Assembly (NCBI RefSeq): GCF_014648055.1
Contig: NZ_BMQJ01000012.1
Coordinates: 228,779-292,778 of the forward strand
Length of the DNA stretch: 64,000 nucleotides
Source: Streptosporangium pseudovulgare
Lineage (GTDB): Bacteria > Actinomycetota > Actinomycetes > Streptosporangiales > Streptosporangiaceae
Reading direction: 5' to 3'
Part shown: positions 1 through 8,944 of the stretch, piece by piece
How positions within the stretch are numbered: the stretch's first letter is position 1
How the letters are laid out: every line of letters starts with the position of its first letter
Program-made: the position numbers and the translations under genes
The notes under the pieces: model-generated
Database searches by the model: none
What the model was told of the DNA's origin: nothing
Seen by the model: only the letters and a program-made list of their open reading frames with translations

Positions 1-912
1 GTGGACCAGCTCACCGAGACGCTGAACGGCCGCGGCTACCGCGCCGAGGCCCTGCACGGCGGGATGGGCCAGGAGCAGCGCGACCGCGTCATGGGACGGC
101 TGCGCAGCGGCACGGCCGACCTGCTGGTGGCGACCGACGTGGCAGCGCGCGGCCTCGACATCGAGCAGCTCACCCACGTGGTGAACTACGACGTGCCCTC
201 CGCGCCCGAGGCGTACGTGCACCGGATCGGCCGGGTCGGCCGGGCCGGCCGCGAGGGCGTGGCCATCACCCTGGCCGAGCCGCGCGAGCACCGGATGCTC
301 AAGACCATCGAGCGGGTGACCAAGCGCCGGATCCCGGTCGAGAAGGTGCCGACCGTGGCGGACCTGCGCGCCCGGCAGCTGGAGATGACGCGCGCCGCGC
401 TGCACGAGAGCCTGCTGGAGGACGACTTCGACCGCTTCCGCGTCGTGGTCGAGACCCTCACCGACGAGTTCGACATCATGGAGGTGGCGCTCGCCGCGGT
501 GAAGCTGGCCCACGAGGCGAGCGGGGCCGCCGCCGACGAAGAGGAGATCCCCGAGGTCACCCTGCGGCCCGCCGAGGGCCGCGGCCGCCGCGACGGCATG
601 GGCCGTGACGGCGGTCGGGACGGTGGCCGGGACGGCGGTCGCGAGCCACGGCGCGGGCCGCGGGCCGCCTCGGGCGGGATGACCCGCCTGTTCGTCGGCG
701 CCGGGCGCAGCGCCGGCGTCCGGCCCCAGGACCTGGTCGGCGCGATCGCCGGCGAGACGGGCCTCAGCGGCCGGGACATCGGGGCGATCGAGATCTTCGA
801 CCGCTTCTCCCTGGTGGAGGTCCCGGACCCGGCGGCCGAGCAGGTGATCGCAGGTCTGCGGGGAAGCACCATCAAGGGCCGCCGGGCGACGGTCCGCCGC
901 GAGCGCTACTAG
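1..912 (+). CDS. DEAD-box ATP-dependent RNA helicase, C-terminal part (5' end outside window)
   Basis: The visible 303 residues begin inside the second RecA-like helicase domain. ATDVAARGLDIEQ (motif V) and HRIGRVGRAGREG (motif VI, arginine finger) are both present. A Gly/Arg/Asp-rich linker (about residues 195-222) follows, then a compact C-terminal domain starting MTRLFVGAGR, which fits the DbpA/CsdA RNA-binding fold. Family members unwind structured RNA in cold adaptation, ribosome assembly or mRNA decay. The first codon in the window is only an in-frame GTG; the Q motif, Walker A and DEAD box must lie upstream. The gene ends 9 bp before a strong hairpin and converges with the next gene. 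Confidence 0.93.
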   Translation: MDQLTETLNGRGYRAEALHGGMGQEQRDRVMGRLRSGTADLLVATDVAARGLDIEQLTHVVNYDVPSAPEAYVHRIGRVGRAGREGVAITLAEPREHRMLKTIERVTKRRIPVEKVPTVADLRARQLEMTRAALHESLLEDDFDRFRVVVETLTDEFDIMEVALAAVKLAHEASGAAADEEEIPEVTLRPAEGRGRRDGMGRDGGRDGGRDGGREPRRGPRAASGGMTRLFVGAGRSAGVRPQDLVGAIAGETGLSGRDIGAIEIFDRFSLVEVPDPAAEQVIAGLRGSTIKGRRATVRRERY

Positions 913-920
913 GCTCCGGT

Positions 921-950
921 GCGCTCCCCGGTCTTCGGGCCGGGGAGCGC
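921..950. terminator. Bidirectional hairpin terminator between helicase and DUF6297 gene
   Basis: GCGCTCCCCGG (921-931) pairs perfectly with CCGGGGAGCGC (940-950) around an 8-nt loop containing TTCGGG. It lies in the 51-bp gap between two convergent stop codons, so it could serve both transcripts. There is no U-tract, as is usual for actinobacterial hairpins. Confidence 0.75.
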
Positions 951-963
951 CGCCGCCCGCCCC

Positions 964-2457
964 TCAGCCGCCGCGGCGCGCGCAGAGCAGGTAGGCGGCC
1001 AGGGCCGCCGCGCCGGTCAGCGCCTGCGCCGCCAGGAACGCGGCCGGCCCGGCGGAGCCGCCGGTCAGCGCCAGCGCCAGGGGCAGGCACCCGGCCACGG
1101 CCAGGTCGGCGCCGGTCAGGCCCCACAGCAGCGGCCCCGTGGGGACCGCGCCGCCGCCGGTGTCGATCACCGGCATCGAGTGGTCGACCGGCCGCCTGCG
1201 GGCCATCCGCAGCGCGGCCGCGGCCAGGGCGGGCGCCGCCGCCACGCCCAGGAGCAACCACGGGCCCGCCGGGAGCGCGCCCGCCAGCGTCAGCCCGCCC
1301 AGGGCGACGGCCAGCCAGGCCGCGCCCAGCAGCGCCGGCAGCAGCGCCCTGGCCGCCAGGACCGAACGGAACCCCGTCCCGAGAAGCCGGGCGAGGGCGG
1401 GGTCGTCGCCGTCGCGGCGCGCACCGGAGACGCCGGACGCCGCGGCGGCCAGCCCACCGGCGAGCACCGCCGCCGCGGTCAGCGGGGTGAGCCCGCCGGA
1501 CGCCCGCGCGACCAGGGCCGGCAGTACGGCGACGCCGAACAGTACGGCGAGCCGTCCCGGCCGCCGGGCGAACCTGCGCCAGTCGTGCCACGCCGTCGCC
1601 AGCGGGGCGGGCAGTGACGGCCACGGCCGGGACCGCAGGCGGCGCCCGCGCCAGTGGACCTCCTCGGCGATCTCGGCCAGCAGGCTGGGGTCCAGACCGG
1701 TCGCCGCCCGCGTCACGTGCCCGGCCCGGGTGGAGGCCCCGAGCACGGCCCGCGCGGGCATCGCCGCCGTCGCCGCGCGGGCCCGCCGTACGAGCAGCGC
1801 GGCCACGGCGGCGGACGCCGCGGCGAGGGCCGCGCCGTACGCCGGGGGAGCGGAGGAGGCGGCGAGCAGCCACCGCCCCGCGCCGCCGAGCAGCGCGACC
1901 GCCGCGGCGGCGACCACCGTCACGGCGACGGCGGCCTGCAGCCACGAGTCCCACGTCTGCGACGCCTGGGCCATGACGGCCACGGCCATGCCCGCCGCGC
2001 TCGCCGCGAGGCCGAGCGCCACCGCCACGGCCAGCCGTACCACCGTCTGGTCGGGCGCCCCGAGCACGGCGAGCGCGGCCACCCCCAGCGTGATCCCGAC
2101 CGGCACGCAGACCAGCGCGAGGATCCGCGTCGTCCGCCCCAGCACGGCCCGCCGGTCCAGCGGGGACAGCAGCAGCCAGGAGGCGTCCGGGGTGGGCAGG
2201 GCGACGGGACCGGCGACGCGGGCCAGGGCGAGGAACCCGGCGTAGGCCAGCAGGACCAGGGCGACCCCGGCCGCCGCCCGCGACGGGTCGCGCGGGTGAC
2301 CGAACGCGGCCAGCGCGGAGGAGAGGGGCTCGGCGAGGACGGCGAGGATCATCACCAGCCCGAACCCGGCCACGTAGCGGTCCGACCAGCTCGCCCGCCC
2401 GCGCCGGGGACGGGCGAGTGCGCGCGCGGCCCGGACCGCGGCGGCGCCCTCGCTCAT
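964..2457 (-). CDS. DUF6297-like multi-pass membrane protein (ABC exporter permease partner)
   Basis: A 497-residue protein made almost entirely of hydrophobic helices (roughly 10-12 segments) separated by short Arg-rich loops. I read it as DUF6297-like, a family usually found beside an ABC ATPase; the membership is recognition by eye. Its ATG overlaps the stop of the upstream ATPase gene by 4 bp (ATGA, 2454-2457), so the two are translationally coupled and probably form one transporter. The cytoplasmic loop near WHDWRRFARRPGR resembles the coupling loop of ABC-2-type permeases. The substrate cannot be deduced. Confidence 0.72.
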   Translation of the reverse strand: MSEGAAAVRAARALARPRRGRASWSDRYVAGFGLVMILAVLAEPLSSALAAFGHPRDPSRAAAGVALVLLAYAGFLALARVAGPVALPTPDASWLLLSPLDRRAVLGRTTRILALVCVPVGITLGVAALAVLGAPDQTVVRLAVAVALGLAASAAGMAVAVMAQASQTWDSWLQAAVAVTVVAAAAVALLGGAGRWLLAASSAPPAYGAALAAASAAVAALLVRRARAATAAMPARAVLGASTRAGHVTRAATGLDPSLLAEIAEEVHWRGRRLRSRPWPSLPAPLATAWHDWRRFARRPGRLAVLFGVAVLPALVARASGGLTPLTAAAVLAGGLAAAASGVSGARRDGDDPALARLLGTGFRSVLAARALLPALLGAAWLAVALGGLTLAGALPAGPWLLLGVAAAPALAAAALRMARRRPVDHSMPVIDTGGGAVPTGPLLWGLTGADLAVAGCLPLALALTGGSAGPAAFLAAQALTGAAALAAYLLCARRGG

Positions 2458-3200
2458 CGGGCCCTCCTCGTCGCGCGGCCGCCCGCCGTACCGGCGGTAC
2501 GGCGGGCGGCCCGGCGTCCGGTCTTCCCGCGGCCGGCCGAGCCGTCCGCCGGGTCGTGCGTCGAGCCGTACGCCGCCGGGGCGTCGGTCAGCTCGACGCG
2601 GCGGGCTCCGGCGGCCTCGGCGAGCCCGGGGTCGTGGGTGGCCGCGACCACCGTCCGCCCCTCGGCCGCGTAGCCGGCCAGGAGGGCCGCCAGGCGCTCG
2701 CGGAAGTCGGCGTCGAGCCCGCGCTCCGGCTCGTCGAGCAGCAGCAGCCGGCTCGGGCGGAGCAGCGCCGCGGCGAGGGAGAGCCGCTGGCGCTGGCCGG
2801 TGGACAGGTTCTGCGGCACCGTGTCGGCGCGGTCGCGCAGGCCGAAGGTCTCCAGCGCCTCCCCGGCGTCCATCCGCGGGGCGGGATGGACCGCGCGCAC
2901 CAGCTCCAGGTGCTCCCGCGCCGTCAGGCCGGGATACCACGCCGGTTCGTCGGCGGCCAGCACCACATCGCGCCAGAACGCCGGGGTGTCGCGGGGTGGG
3001 CCACCGAGGACGGTGATCTCCCCCTCGTCGGGCGACTGCAGGCCGGCCAGGCAGCGCAGCAGGGTCGACTTGCCCACGCCGTTCGGCCCCGTCACGGCGA
3101 CGATCTCCCCTGCCGCGGCCGTCAGCCCGATGCCGCGCAGCACCGGATTCCCGCCGAGGTCCACCCGCAGACCGCGGAGCATGATGATCGGTTCGGTCAC
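2454..3200 (-). CDS. ABC transporter ATP-binding protein
   Basis: A 248-residue ATPase. Walker A is GPNGVGKST, the signature is LSTGQRQRL, and Walker B is LLLLDEPERGLD, followed by an H-loop His in AATHDP. The signature reads STGQ rather than SGGQ, which is tolerated in exporter ATPases. The GTG start at 3200 gives an N-terminus that runs straight into the first beta strand. The last 40 residues are a basic, Ala/Arg-rich tail outside the fold. It is coupled by ATGA overlap to the membrane protein downstream and is the energising subunit of that transporter. Confidence 0.9.
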   Translation of the reverse strand: MTEPIIMLRGLRVDLGGNPVLRGIGLTAAAGEIVAVTGPNGVGKSTLLRCLAGLQSPDEGEITVLGGPPRDTPAFWRDVVLAADEPAWYPGLTAREHLELVRAVHPAPRMDAGEALETFGLRDRADTVPQNLSTGQRQRLSLAAALLRPSRLLLLDEPERGLDADFRERLAALLAGYAAEGRTVVAATHDPGLAEAAGARRVELTDAPAAYGSTHDPADGSAGRGKTGRRAARRTAGTAGGRATRRAR

Positions 3201-3350
3201 CGTTCGACCCTAGCCAAGGACGGGACACGGCGTGCTCCGGCCGATGGGCGCCTCGGTCCCCGTGGCGGACGGCGGACCGGGCGGCACGGTTTCGGCTCGT
3301 ACGGGCCCGGGCCCGGTCCCGTCCCCGCGGCCCGGACGACGGGTTCGGGC

Positions 3351-3806
3351 TCAGTCTCCGCGGCCCGGACGGCGGACGAGGGTGGCCAGCAGGAGGACGA
3401 CGGCGGTCTGGGCGAGCGCGCCCGAGGCGAAGGGCGGCGCGGGCCCCACCGTCTTGCTCACGGCGTACCACCAGCGGGTGAGCGGGGGGATGCTCTCCCA
3501 GGTCGCGGCGTACCGCTGGTCGAGGAAACCCGCATCGTAGTCGGCCGTGACGTGGAGGTAGACGCCGATCGCCGCCACCGCCAGCACGACCACCGAGAGC
3601 ACCCACACCACGGCGACCGCCCACCGGGAGTCGCGGAGGGCGGCGATCACCACTCCCGCCGTCAGGAGGACCAGTGCTCCCCAGGGAGGAAGCTGGTTCC
3701 ACGCCTGCCAGTGCCGCTCGGCGGCGAGTTCGAGGCCGGTGCCGAGGATGCTCACCGCGACCAGGGCGAGGAGGCCGGGCCGCAGCCAGGCGGAGCGGTC
3801 GTTCAA
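3351..3806 (-). CDS. Small membrane protein, four predicted helices
   Basis: A 151-residue protein with hydrophobic segments near residues 8-25, 38-55, 60-82 and 125-142, and a soluble loop after the third. I do not recognise the family. The best start is a TTG at 3806, because it overlaps the stop of the upstream lipoprotein gene by 4 bp (TTGA), the arrangement seen repeatedly in this window. Its last codons are imperfectly repeated just beyond the stop (3321-3343 copies 3354-3376). Confidence 0.62.
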   Translation of the reverse strand: MNDRSAWLRPGLLALVAVSILGTGLELAAERHWQAWNQLPPWGALVLLTAGVVIAALRDSRWAVAVVWVLSVVVLAVAAIGVYLHVTADYDAGFLDQRYAATWESIPPLTRWWYAVSKTVGPAPPFASGALAQTAVVLLLATLVRRPGRGD

Positions 3807-4258
3807 GGCTGGAGCGCTGAGATGATCTTGTCGATCGTGTCCTGGCCGGGGTTGTACTTGGCGAGCTCCTCGCGGAGCTTCGTGAGGCTGCGGTCGTCGG
3901 CGGGGTACGGCCGGTATTCCACGACCTCCTTCGCCCACCGTTCGGCGTTGGGCACCCCGGCGTCCCGGAGCGCGGTGGCGATCTGGCTCTCACTGGCGGT
4001 GTTCGCCGACACCTTGGCGAGCTGCGAGGTCGGGGCGCCACCGGGCGCGCCGCCGGGCGCCCCGCCGGGGGCGGAGGGGCCGCCGGGTGGTGAGGTGGCC
4101 GCGGGGGAGTTCGTGCCGCTGCCGGTCGTGGCGGGGGCGGAGGCGGTGGGACCGCCCGGCTGCCCCCCGCCGCACGCCACGAGGGTGGCCAGGGCGGCGA
4201 ACGTCACCATGGCCCAGGTCGTTCTCCCGATCCTCATGCGAAGCCCCCCGCGCCTCAT
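3803..4258 (-). CDS. Secreted lipoprotein of unknown function
   Basis: A 151-residue protein with a lipoprotein signal peptide. A basic N-terminus is followed by a hydrophobic stretch ending in LATLVAC, so the mature protein should begin at the lipidated Cys. A Pro/Gly/Ala/Thr-rich spacer with repeats of PGGA follows, then a small helical domain (TASESQIATALRDAGV to the end). An internal ATG at 4237 (MRIGRTTW) is an alternative start that still leaves a complete signal peptide. It is coupled to the membrane protein downstream, so the pair may act together at the membrane outer face. Confidence 0.7.
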   Translation of the reverse strand: MRRGGLRMRIGRTTWAMVTFAALATLVACGGGQPGGPTASAPATTGSGTNSPAATSPPGGPSAPGGAPGGAPGGAPTSQLAKVSANTASESQIATALRDAGVPNAERWAKEVVEYRPYPADDRSLTKLREELAKYNPGQDTIDKIISALQP

Positions 4259-4463
4259 GTGAAGTCCCCGTGCGATGCCGGTGCCGTGTCAATCGTGAGA
4301 TTGCCAGCGCCGGACCCGGAGAATCTTCGCGAAGCGCCAAAAGCGTCTGAGGATGCGGTCATCCGCCCAGGCCGGCCGCCCGGGTTCCGGGGTGCGTGCC
4401 GGGCCGGCGGGTCACCCGGGATCGCCCGGGACCGCGCCCGGCCCCGGTCGGTGTCCCCGGCGG

Positions 4464-5303
4464 CTAGTCCAGGCCCACGGCGGCGGCGCTGGCGTCCCAG
4501 AGGGCGCGGGCCAGCTTCGGGTCGCTCATCCCCCGGGGGACGGCGGCGGGGGCGCGGTCGGCGAAGTAGCGGCCCGGGTGGTCGGCGCCGTCCGGGTGGG
4601 TGGCGAGGTGGACCATCGTGCTCGCGCCCTCCTCCGCCGTCTGCCCCATGCCCGGGATGTGCTTCACCATCCACATCATGAACGTCCCCGGGGCGAACCC
4701 CGTCTTGATCACGCCGGGGTGGAAGCAGGTGGCGCTCACCCCGGTCCCCGCCAGCCGCCGGGCCAGCTCCACGGTGAACAGCGCGTTGGCCTGCTTGGAG
4801 TCGCCGTACTGCAGCCAGCCGCTCCACTTCCGCCGCTCGCGGTCGAGGTCGGCGGGGTCCAGTCGGCCCGACTTGCCCGCCCGGGACGAGGTGGTGATCA
4901 CCCGGCCGGTCACCCGGTCCAGCAGCAGGTTCGTCAGCAGGAAGGGCGACAGGTGGTTGACCTGCATCATCGTCTCGTGGCCGTCGCGGGTGAGCGTCCG
5001 CTGCGTGGTCATCACGCCCGCGTTGTTGATCAGGATGTCGATGCGCGGGTAGCGTGAGCGCAGCTCCGCCGCGAGCGCCCGCACGTCGTCGAACGACGCG
5101 TAGTCGCACGTCAGCGTGTCCGGCGCGGCACCGGAGCCGGCATCCGGGCCGGAGGCGGCGGTCGCCTCGGCCACCCGGCCGGCCACCTCGGCCAGCCGTC
5201 CGGCGTCGCGGCCGATCAGCACGAGCCGGTGGCCGCGGCGGGCCAGTTCCACCGCGGCGGCCGCGCCGATTCCGGCACTGGCCCCGGTAATCACACTAAT
5301 CAT
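4464..5303 (-). CDS. Short-chain dehydrogenase/reductase, retinol-dehydrogenase-like
   Basis: A 279-residue classical SDR. The cofactor motif is TGASAGIG near the N-terminus, NNAG follows at the end of beta-4, and the catalytic pair is YGDSK, with the usual upstream Ser in TSSRAG. HPGVIKTGF after the active site is typical of the retinol-dehydrogenase-like group that uses NADP(H). The ATG at 5303 is preferred over an upstream in-frame GTG (5315) because GGAGG lies 7 nt before it. The substrate is unknown. It is divergent from the conservon kinase at 5426. Confidence 0.85.
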   Translation of the reverse strand: MISVITGASAGIGAAAAVELARRGHRLVLIGRDAGRLAEVAGRVAEATAASGPDAGSGAAPDTLTCDYASFDDVRALAAELRSRYPRIDILINNAGVMTTQRTLTRDGHETMMQVNHLSPFLLTNLLLDRVTGRVITTSSRAGKSGRLDPADLDRERRKWSGWLQYGDSKQANALFTVELARRLAGTGVSATCFHPGVIKTGFAPGTFMMWMVKHIPGMGQTAEEGASTMVHLATHPDGADHPGRYFADRAPAAVPRGMSDPKLARALWDASAAAVGLD

Positions 5304-5425
5304 CAGATCCTCCACTGCGCCGAAACCTTAATCGGTGCTAGTCTCCTGTGCGATCTTCCGGAGGCGCATTCCATCCCCAAGCCGGTCACGAGCCTCCACA
5401 TACTCACAGGTTGGGACGAGTGGGC

Positions 5426-7999
5426 ATGGGCTCTGGAAACCGATCCATTCGGTTCAGGATCGTCTTACTGCTGCTCCTGCCCCTGGTGTCGCTCAGCGCG
5501 CTGTGGGGGTTCGCCCTCAACCTGACCGTCGGCGACGGAACCGCCCTCCTGCGGTCCTACGACCTCTACCAGGGCGTCGGCGTGACCTCCACCGAGCTGG
5601 GGCTCCAGGTCCAGGCCGAGCGGACCCAGTCCTCGGTGGCGATCAGCTCCCGGGTCGTCACCAGCGTGACGGGCGAGCAGCGCGGCCGCACCGACCGGGC
5701 CGTGACGAGTTTCCGGGACGCGGCCCTCGCCGCCGACCCCGACGGCCCGGAGATGAGCGCCGCGCTGGACGGCGTGCTCCGGCAGCTCGACCGGCTCCCC
5801 GGCATCCGCGCCGGCATCGACGGCGGGCGGCGGGACCGGCTGGACGCCCTGACGCAGTACAACCAGATCCTGGACTCGGTCTTCCTGCTGTACGACCAGC
5901 TCGTCGCCGTCCCGGAGGTCGGCATCTTCCGGCAGGCCGTCGCCCTGCAGTCGATGGGCAACGCCCGGGAGATGATCGCCCGGGAGAACGCCCTCATCAG
6001 CGGCGCGCTGATCGACGAACGGCTGTCCCGCCAGGAGCGGGAGGTCTTCGGTGAGTACGCCGCCACCCGCCGGTTCCTGCACTCGCGCGGCCTGGCGGCC
6101 CTGGACGGCGAGCTGGGCGGGCCGTACCGCGACATCTTCGGCTCCGCGGCCTTCAAGAAGTTCACCGAGCTGGAGGCGGCCGTCATCACGGCCCCCGACG
6201 ACCAGCTCCCCGCCGAGCTGGGCGCCTGGAAGACGACCGTCGACGGCCTGGCGACCTCGCTCGACCAGCTCGGCGCCTCCGCCTCCGCCGTGCTGTCCGG
6301 ACGCTCGGAGTCGGTGGCCACGGGCATCCTGACCCGGATCGCGATCGCCGGCGGCGTCGGCCTGCTCGCGGTGGTCGCCTCCATCGTCATCTCGGTCCGC
6401 TTCGGCCGCCGGCTGTCCGGCGAGCTGGCCGGGCTGCGGTCGGCCGCGCTCGACCTGGCGGACGTGCGTCTCCCGCGCCTCGTGGAGCGGCTGCGGCTCG
6501 GCGAGAAGGTGGACGTGCGCGCCGAGGCCCCGCCGATGGAGGTCGCCGGCGGCTCGGCCGAGGTCCGCGACGTGGCCCACGCGTTCGACTCGGTACGGCG
6601 CACCGCCGTCGAGGCCGCCGTCGGCCAGGCCGACCTGCGCCGCGGCGTCAGCCAGGTCTTCGTGAACCTCGCCCGCCGCAAGCAGGGGCTGCTGCACCGC
6701 CAGCTCACCCTGCTGGACGGCATGCAGCGCCGGACGAACGACCCCGACGCCCTTGAGGGCCTGTTCCGGCTGGACCACCTGACCACCCGCATGAGGCGGC
6801 ACGCCGAGAGCCTGATCATCCTGTCCGGCGCCGCGCCGGGCCGGGCCTGGCGCAACCCGGTGCCGGTGCTCGACGTCGTCCGGGCCGCCCTGGCCGAGGT
6901 CGAGGACTACCGGCGGGTCAAGGTGGCGCCGATGCCCGCCGCCTCGGTCGACGGGGCCGCGGTGGCCGACCTCACGCACCTGCTCGCCGAGCTGATCGAG
7001 AACGCCACGGTGTACTCGCCGCCGCAGACCTCGGTGACCGTGCGCGGCGACGTGGTTGCCAACGGGTTCACCGTCGAGGTGGAGGACCGCGGCCTGGGGC
7101 TCAGCGCCACGGAGTACGCGATGATCAACGAGCGGCTGGCCACCCCGCCGGAGTTCGACCTGGCCGACAGCGACCGGCTCGGCCTGTTCGTGGTGGGTCA
7201 GCTCGCCGCCCGGCACGGCGTCCAGGTCACCCTGCGCAGCTCGCCGTTCGGCGGCACCACGGCCATCGTGCTCATCCCCCGGGCGGTGCTCGCCGAGACC
7301 GGCCCGCCGCTCGCCCCCGCCGCCCCGCGACGGCCTGAGGCGCCCGCGGGCGACGCCCCCAGGGCCGTCGCGCCGTCCCCGCTCGCCGCGGCGGGCGGCA
7401 TCCGCCAGAACGGCGGCCGGCCGAACGGCTCGCGGTCGAGCGGAGGCCGCCAGGGCGGCGGCCTGCCCCGGCGGACGAGGACGACGCCCAGGCCCGGCGG
7501 CGCCCCCGGTGACGTCCCGGCCGGACGGCCGCCCCTCGCCGCGCCGACGCTCACCGTGGTGCCCGGGCCGCCGTCCACGGAGGCGGCTCCCGGGAAGGAC
7601 CGCGAGACGGCCCCTGGGAAGGCTCCCGGGAAGGACCGTGAGACGGCCCGGCAGGCCGGCGGGACCGGCGAGGAGCGCGCGGGGCGGGTCACCGGCGTGG
7701 TGGCCGACGAGGCCGCCACCGCGGAGAACGACGCGGGGAGCGCCGCGGAGACCACCGGCCCCCGGGAGCTTCCCCGCCGGGTCCGGCAGGCCAGCCTCGT
7801 GCCGCAGCTCCGGCAGGAGACGGCGACTCCGGCCCAGCAGGCGCCCGCCGGGCCTGAACCCGAACCGGACCCGCCCGCCGAAGGCCGCTCGCCGGACGAG
7901 GTGCGGGCCCTGTTCTCCGCCTTCCAGGCGGGCACACGACGGGCACGCGAGGAGAACGAAGACTTGGCACACCACACGAAAGCCGACAAGAGGGACTGA
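5426..7999 (+). CDS. cvnA: Conservon sensor kinase CvnA-like (nitrate/nitrite-sensing type)
   Basis: An 857-residue membrane kinase. The first transmembrane helix is at about residues 13-33. A long helical extracellular sensor region of the NIT type follows, then a second helix near 310-330, a HAMP-like linker, a helical region with LDHLTTRMRRHAE, and a HATPase domain (N-box ELIENATVYSPP, G-box EDRGLGL). The last 220 residues are a disordered Pro/Gly/Arg tail with repeats around PGKDRETA. The ATG at 5426 opens directly into the first helix. Its stop overlaps the next gene's ATG by 1 nt (TGATG). In conservons this protein signals to the roadblock/DUF742/GTPase set rather than to a standard response regulator. 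Confidence 0.9.
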   Translation: MGSGNRSIRFRIVLLLLLPLVSLSALWGFALNLTVGDGTALLRSYDLYQGVGVTSTELGLQVQAERTQSSVAISSRVVTSVTGEQRGRTDRAVTSFRDAALAADPDGPEMSAALDGVLRQLDRLPGIRAGIDGGRRDRLDALTQYNQILDSVFLLYDQLVAVPEVGIFRQAVALQSMGNAREMIARENALISGALIDERLSRQEREVFGEYAATRRFLHSRGLAALDGELGGPYRDIFGSAAFKKFTELEAAVITAPDDQLPAELGAWKTTVDGLATSLDQLGASASAVLSGRSESVATGILTRIAIAGGVGLLAVVASIVISVRFGRRLSGELAGLRSAALDLADVRLPRLVERLRLGEKVDVRAEAPPMEVAGGSAEVRDVAHAFDSVRRTAVEAAVGQADLRRGVSQVFVNLARRKQGLLHRQLTLLDGMQRRTNDPDALEGLFRLDHLTTRMRRHAESLIILSGAAPGRAWRNPVPVLDVVRAALAEVEDYRRVKVAPMPAASVDGAAVADLTHLLAELIENATVYSPPQTSVTVRGDVVANGFTVEVEDRGLGLSATEYAMINERLATPPEFDLADSDRLGLFVVGQLAARHGVQVTLRSSPFGGTTAIVLIPRAVLAETGPPLAPAAPRRPEAPAGDAPRAVAPSPLAAAGGIRQNGGRPNGSRSSGGRQGGGLPRRTRTTPRPGGAPGDVPAGRPPLAAPTLTVVPGPPSTEAAPGKDRETAPGKAPGKDRETARQAGGTGEERAGRVTGVVADEAATAENDAGSAAETTGPRELPRRVRQASLVPQLRQETATPAQQAPAGPEPEPDPPAEGRSPDEVRALFSAFQAGTRRAREENEDLAHHTKADKRD

Positions 8000-8406
8000 T
8001 GACCGGGAAGTTCACCAACACCGGCGAGTTGAACTGGCTCCTCGACGATCTGACGAGCCGGGTGGCCGCGGTGCGCCAAGCTGTGATCCTGTCCACCGAC
8101 GGTCTGGCGGTGGGCTCCTCCAAGGGCCTCAGCCGGGAGGACGCCGAGCACCTGTCGGCGGTCGCCGCCGGGTTCCAGAGCCTGGCGCGCGGGGCCGGCC
8201 GCCACTTCGGCGGGGGCGAGGTGCGCCAGACCATCGTGGAGATGGAGTCGGCGTTCCTGTTCGTCACCGCCGCCGGGCAGGGCACGTGCCTCGCCGTGCT
8301 GAGCGATTCCGACGCCGACGTCGGCCACATCGCCTACGAGATGGCGATGCTGGTCAAGCGGGTCGGCCCGCACATCTCCACGCTCCCGCGCCAAGGACTC
8401 TCGTGA
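7999..8406 (+). CDS. cvnB: Roadblock/LC7 domain protein (CvnB-like)
   Basis: A 135-residue single-domain protein of the roadblock/LC7 (MglB-like) fold. Family proteins dimerise and bind small Ras-like GTPases, usually affecting nucleotide exchange or hydrolysis. Typical sequence features are LDDLTSRVAAVRQAVILSTDGL at the start, GLSREDAEHLSAVAAGFQSLA in the middle and MESAFLFVT towards the end. It is translationally linked to the kinase (TGATG). Its stop also overlaps a GTG (GTGA, 8403-8406) that opens a 65-codon frame discussed in the findings. Confidence 0.92.
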   Translation: MTGKFTNTGELNWLLDDLTSRVAAVRQAVILSTDGLAVGSSKGLSREDAEHLSAVAAGFQSLARGAGRHFGGGEVRQTIVEMESAFLFVTAAGQGTCLAVLSDSDADVGHIAYEMAMLVKRVGPHISTLPRQGLS

Positions 8407-8600
8407 GTGAGCGGGACACCGGGCACGGCGTGCCGGGCGGTCGTCCCGCGACCCGCCTCCCGCGCGGCCGCCGCGCGGCGCGCGCGCCGTACGGTCGGCC
8501 GGTGACCCGCGTTCCGTACGGCCGCCACACGGTCCGTACGGCGTGCGGCCGGTCCGCCGCCCGCGCGCCGTACGGGTGCGGAGGGGAGCGGCCGTCATGA
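8403..8600 (+). CDS. Possible small coupled ORF, Arg/Ala-rich with RAPYGR repeats
   Basis: A 65-codon frame starts at a GTG overlapping the cvnB stop (GTGA) and ends in a TGA overlapping the cvnC ATG (ATGA, 8597-8600). Both junctions match the coupling style of this operon, and it exactly fills a 190-bp gap that conservons normally lack. The product is basic and repetitive (ARAPYGRPVTRVPYGRH, later RAPYG again), encoded by recurring CCGTACGG palindromes. It may be a real small protein, a spacer that keeps ribosomes flowing, or a frameshifted N-terminal extension of the DUF742 protein. There is no known domain. Confidence 0.35.
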   Translation: MSERDTGHGVPGGRPATRLPRGRRAARAPYGRPVTRVPYGRHTVRTACGRSAARAPYGCGGERPS

Positions 8601-8944
8601 CGCGGTGGATGGACGAGGAGGCCGGGCCCGTTGTCCGGCCGTACGCGCTGATCGGCGGCCGGACCCGGTCGTCCGGTGACGCGCTGGACCTGGTCTCGAT
8701 GATCACCGCCACGGGGACGGTCCCGCCCGGCGGGTTCGTCCCCGGCCCCGAGCAGGAGCGGATCCTCTCCCTGGTCTCCACGGCGACCTCGGTCGCCGAC
8801 ATCGCCTCCGACCTGGACCTGCCCCTCGGCGTGGTCCGTGTCCTCCTCGGCGACCTGCACGACCACAAGCTGATCTCGATAGGGCGCGCCTCGGCGAGCG
8901 AGCGCATTCTCAAGGAAGTGATCAATGGACTTCGAGCCCTCTGA
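8597..8944 (+). CDS. cvnC: DUF742 protein (CvnC-like)
   Basis: A 115-residue DUF742 protein. The family signature WMDEEAGPVVRPYALIGGRT is at the N-terminus, and a winged-helix-like region (SVADIASDLDLPLGVVRVLLGDL) follows. The C-terminus ERILKEVINGLRAL ends in the same VINGLRAL as the second DUF742 protein in this window. The ATG at 8597 is chosen because the conserved domain begins immediately. It overlaps the GTPase start by 20 bp. In conservons this small protein forms a membrane-proximal complex with the kinase, roadblock protein and GTPase. Confidence 0.9.
   Translation: MTRWMDEEAGPVVRPYALIGGRTRSSGDALDLVSMITATGTVPPGGFVPGPEQERILSLVSTATSVADIASDLDLPLGVVRVLLGDLHDHKLISIGRASASERILKEVINGLRAL

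Noticed and set aside
964..4041. A 1,025-codon minus-strand frame spanning three genes
   Set aside because: Only the part from 2457 to 964 is coding in this frame; the rest is a shadow of the ABC ATPase and the lipoprotein region.
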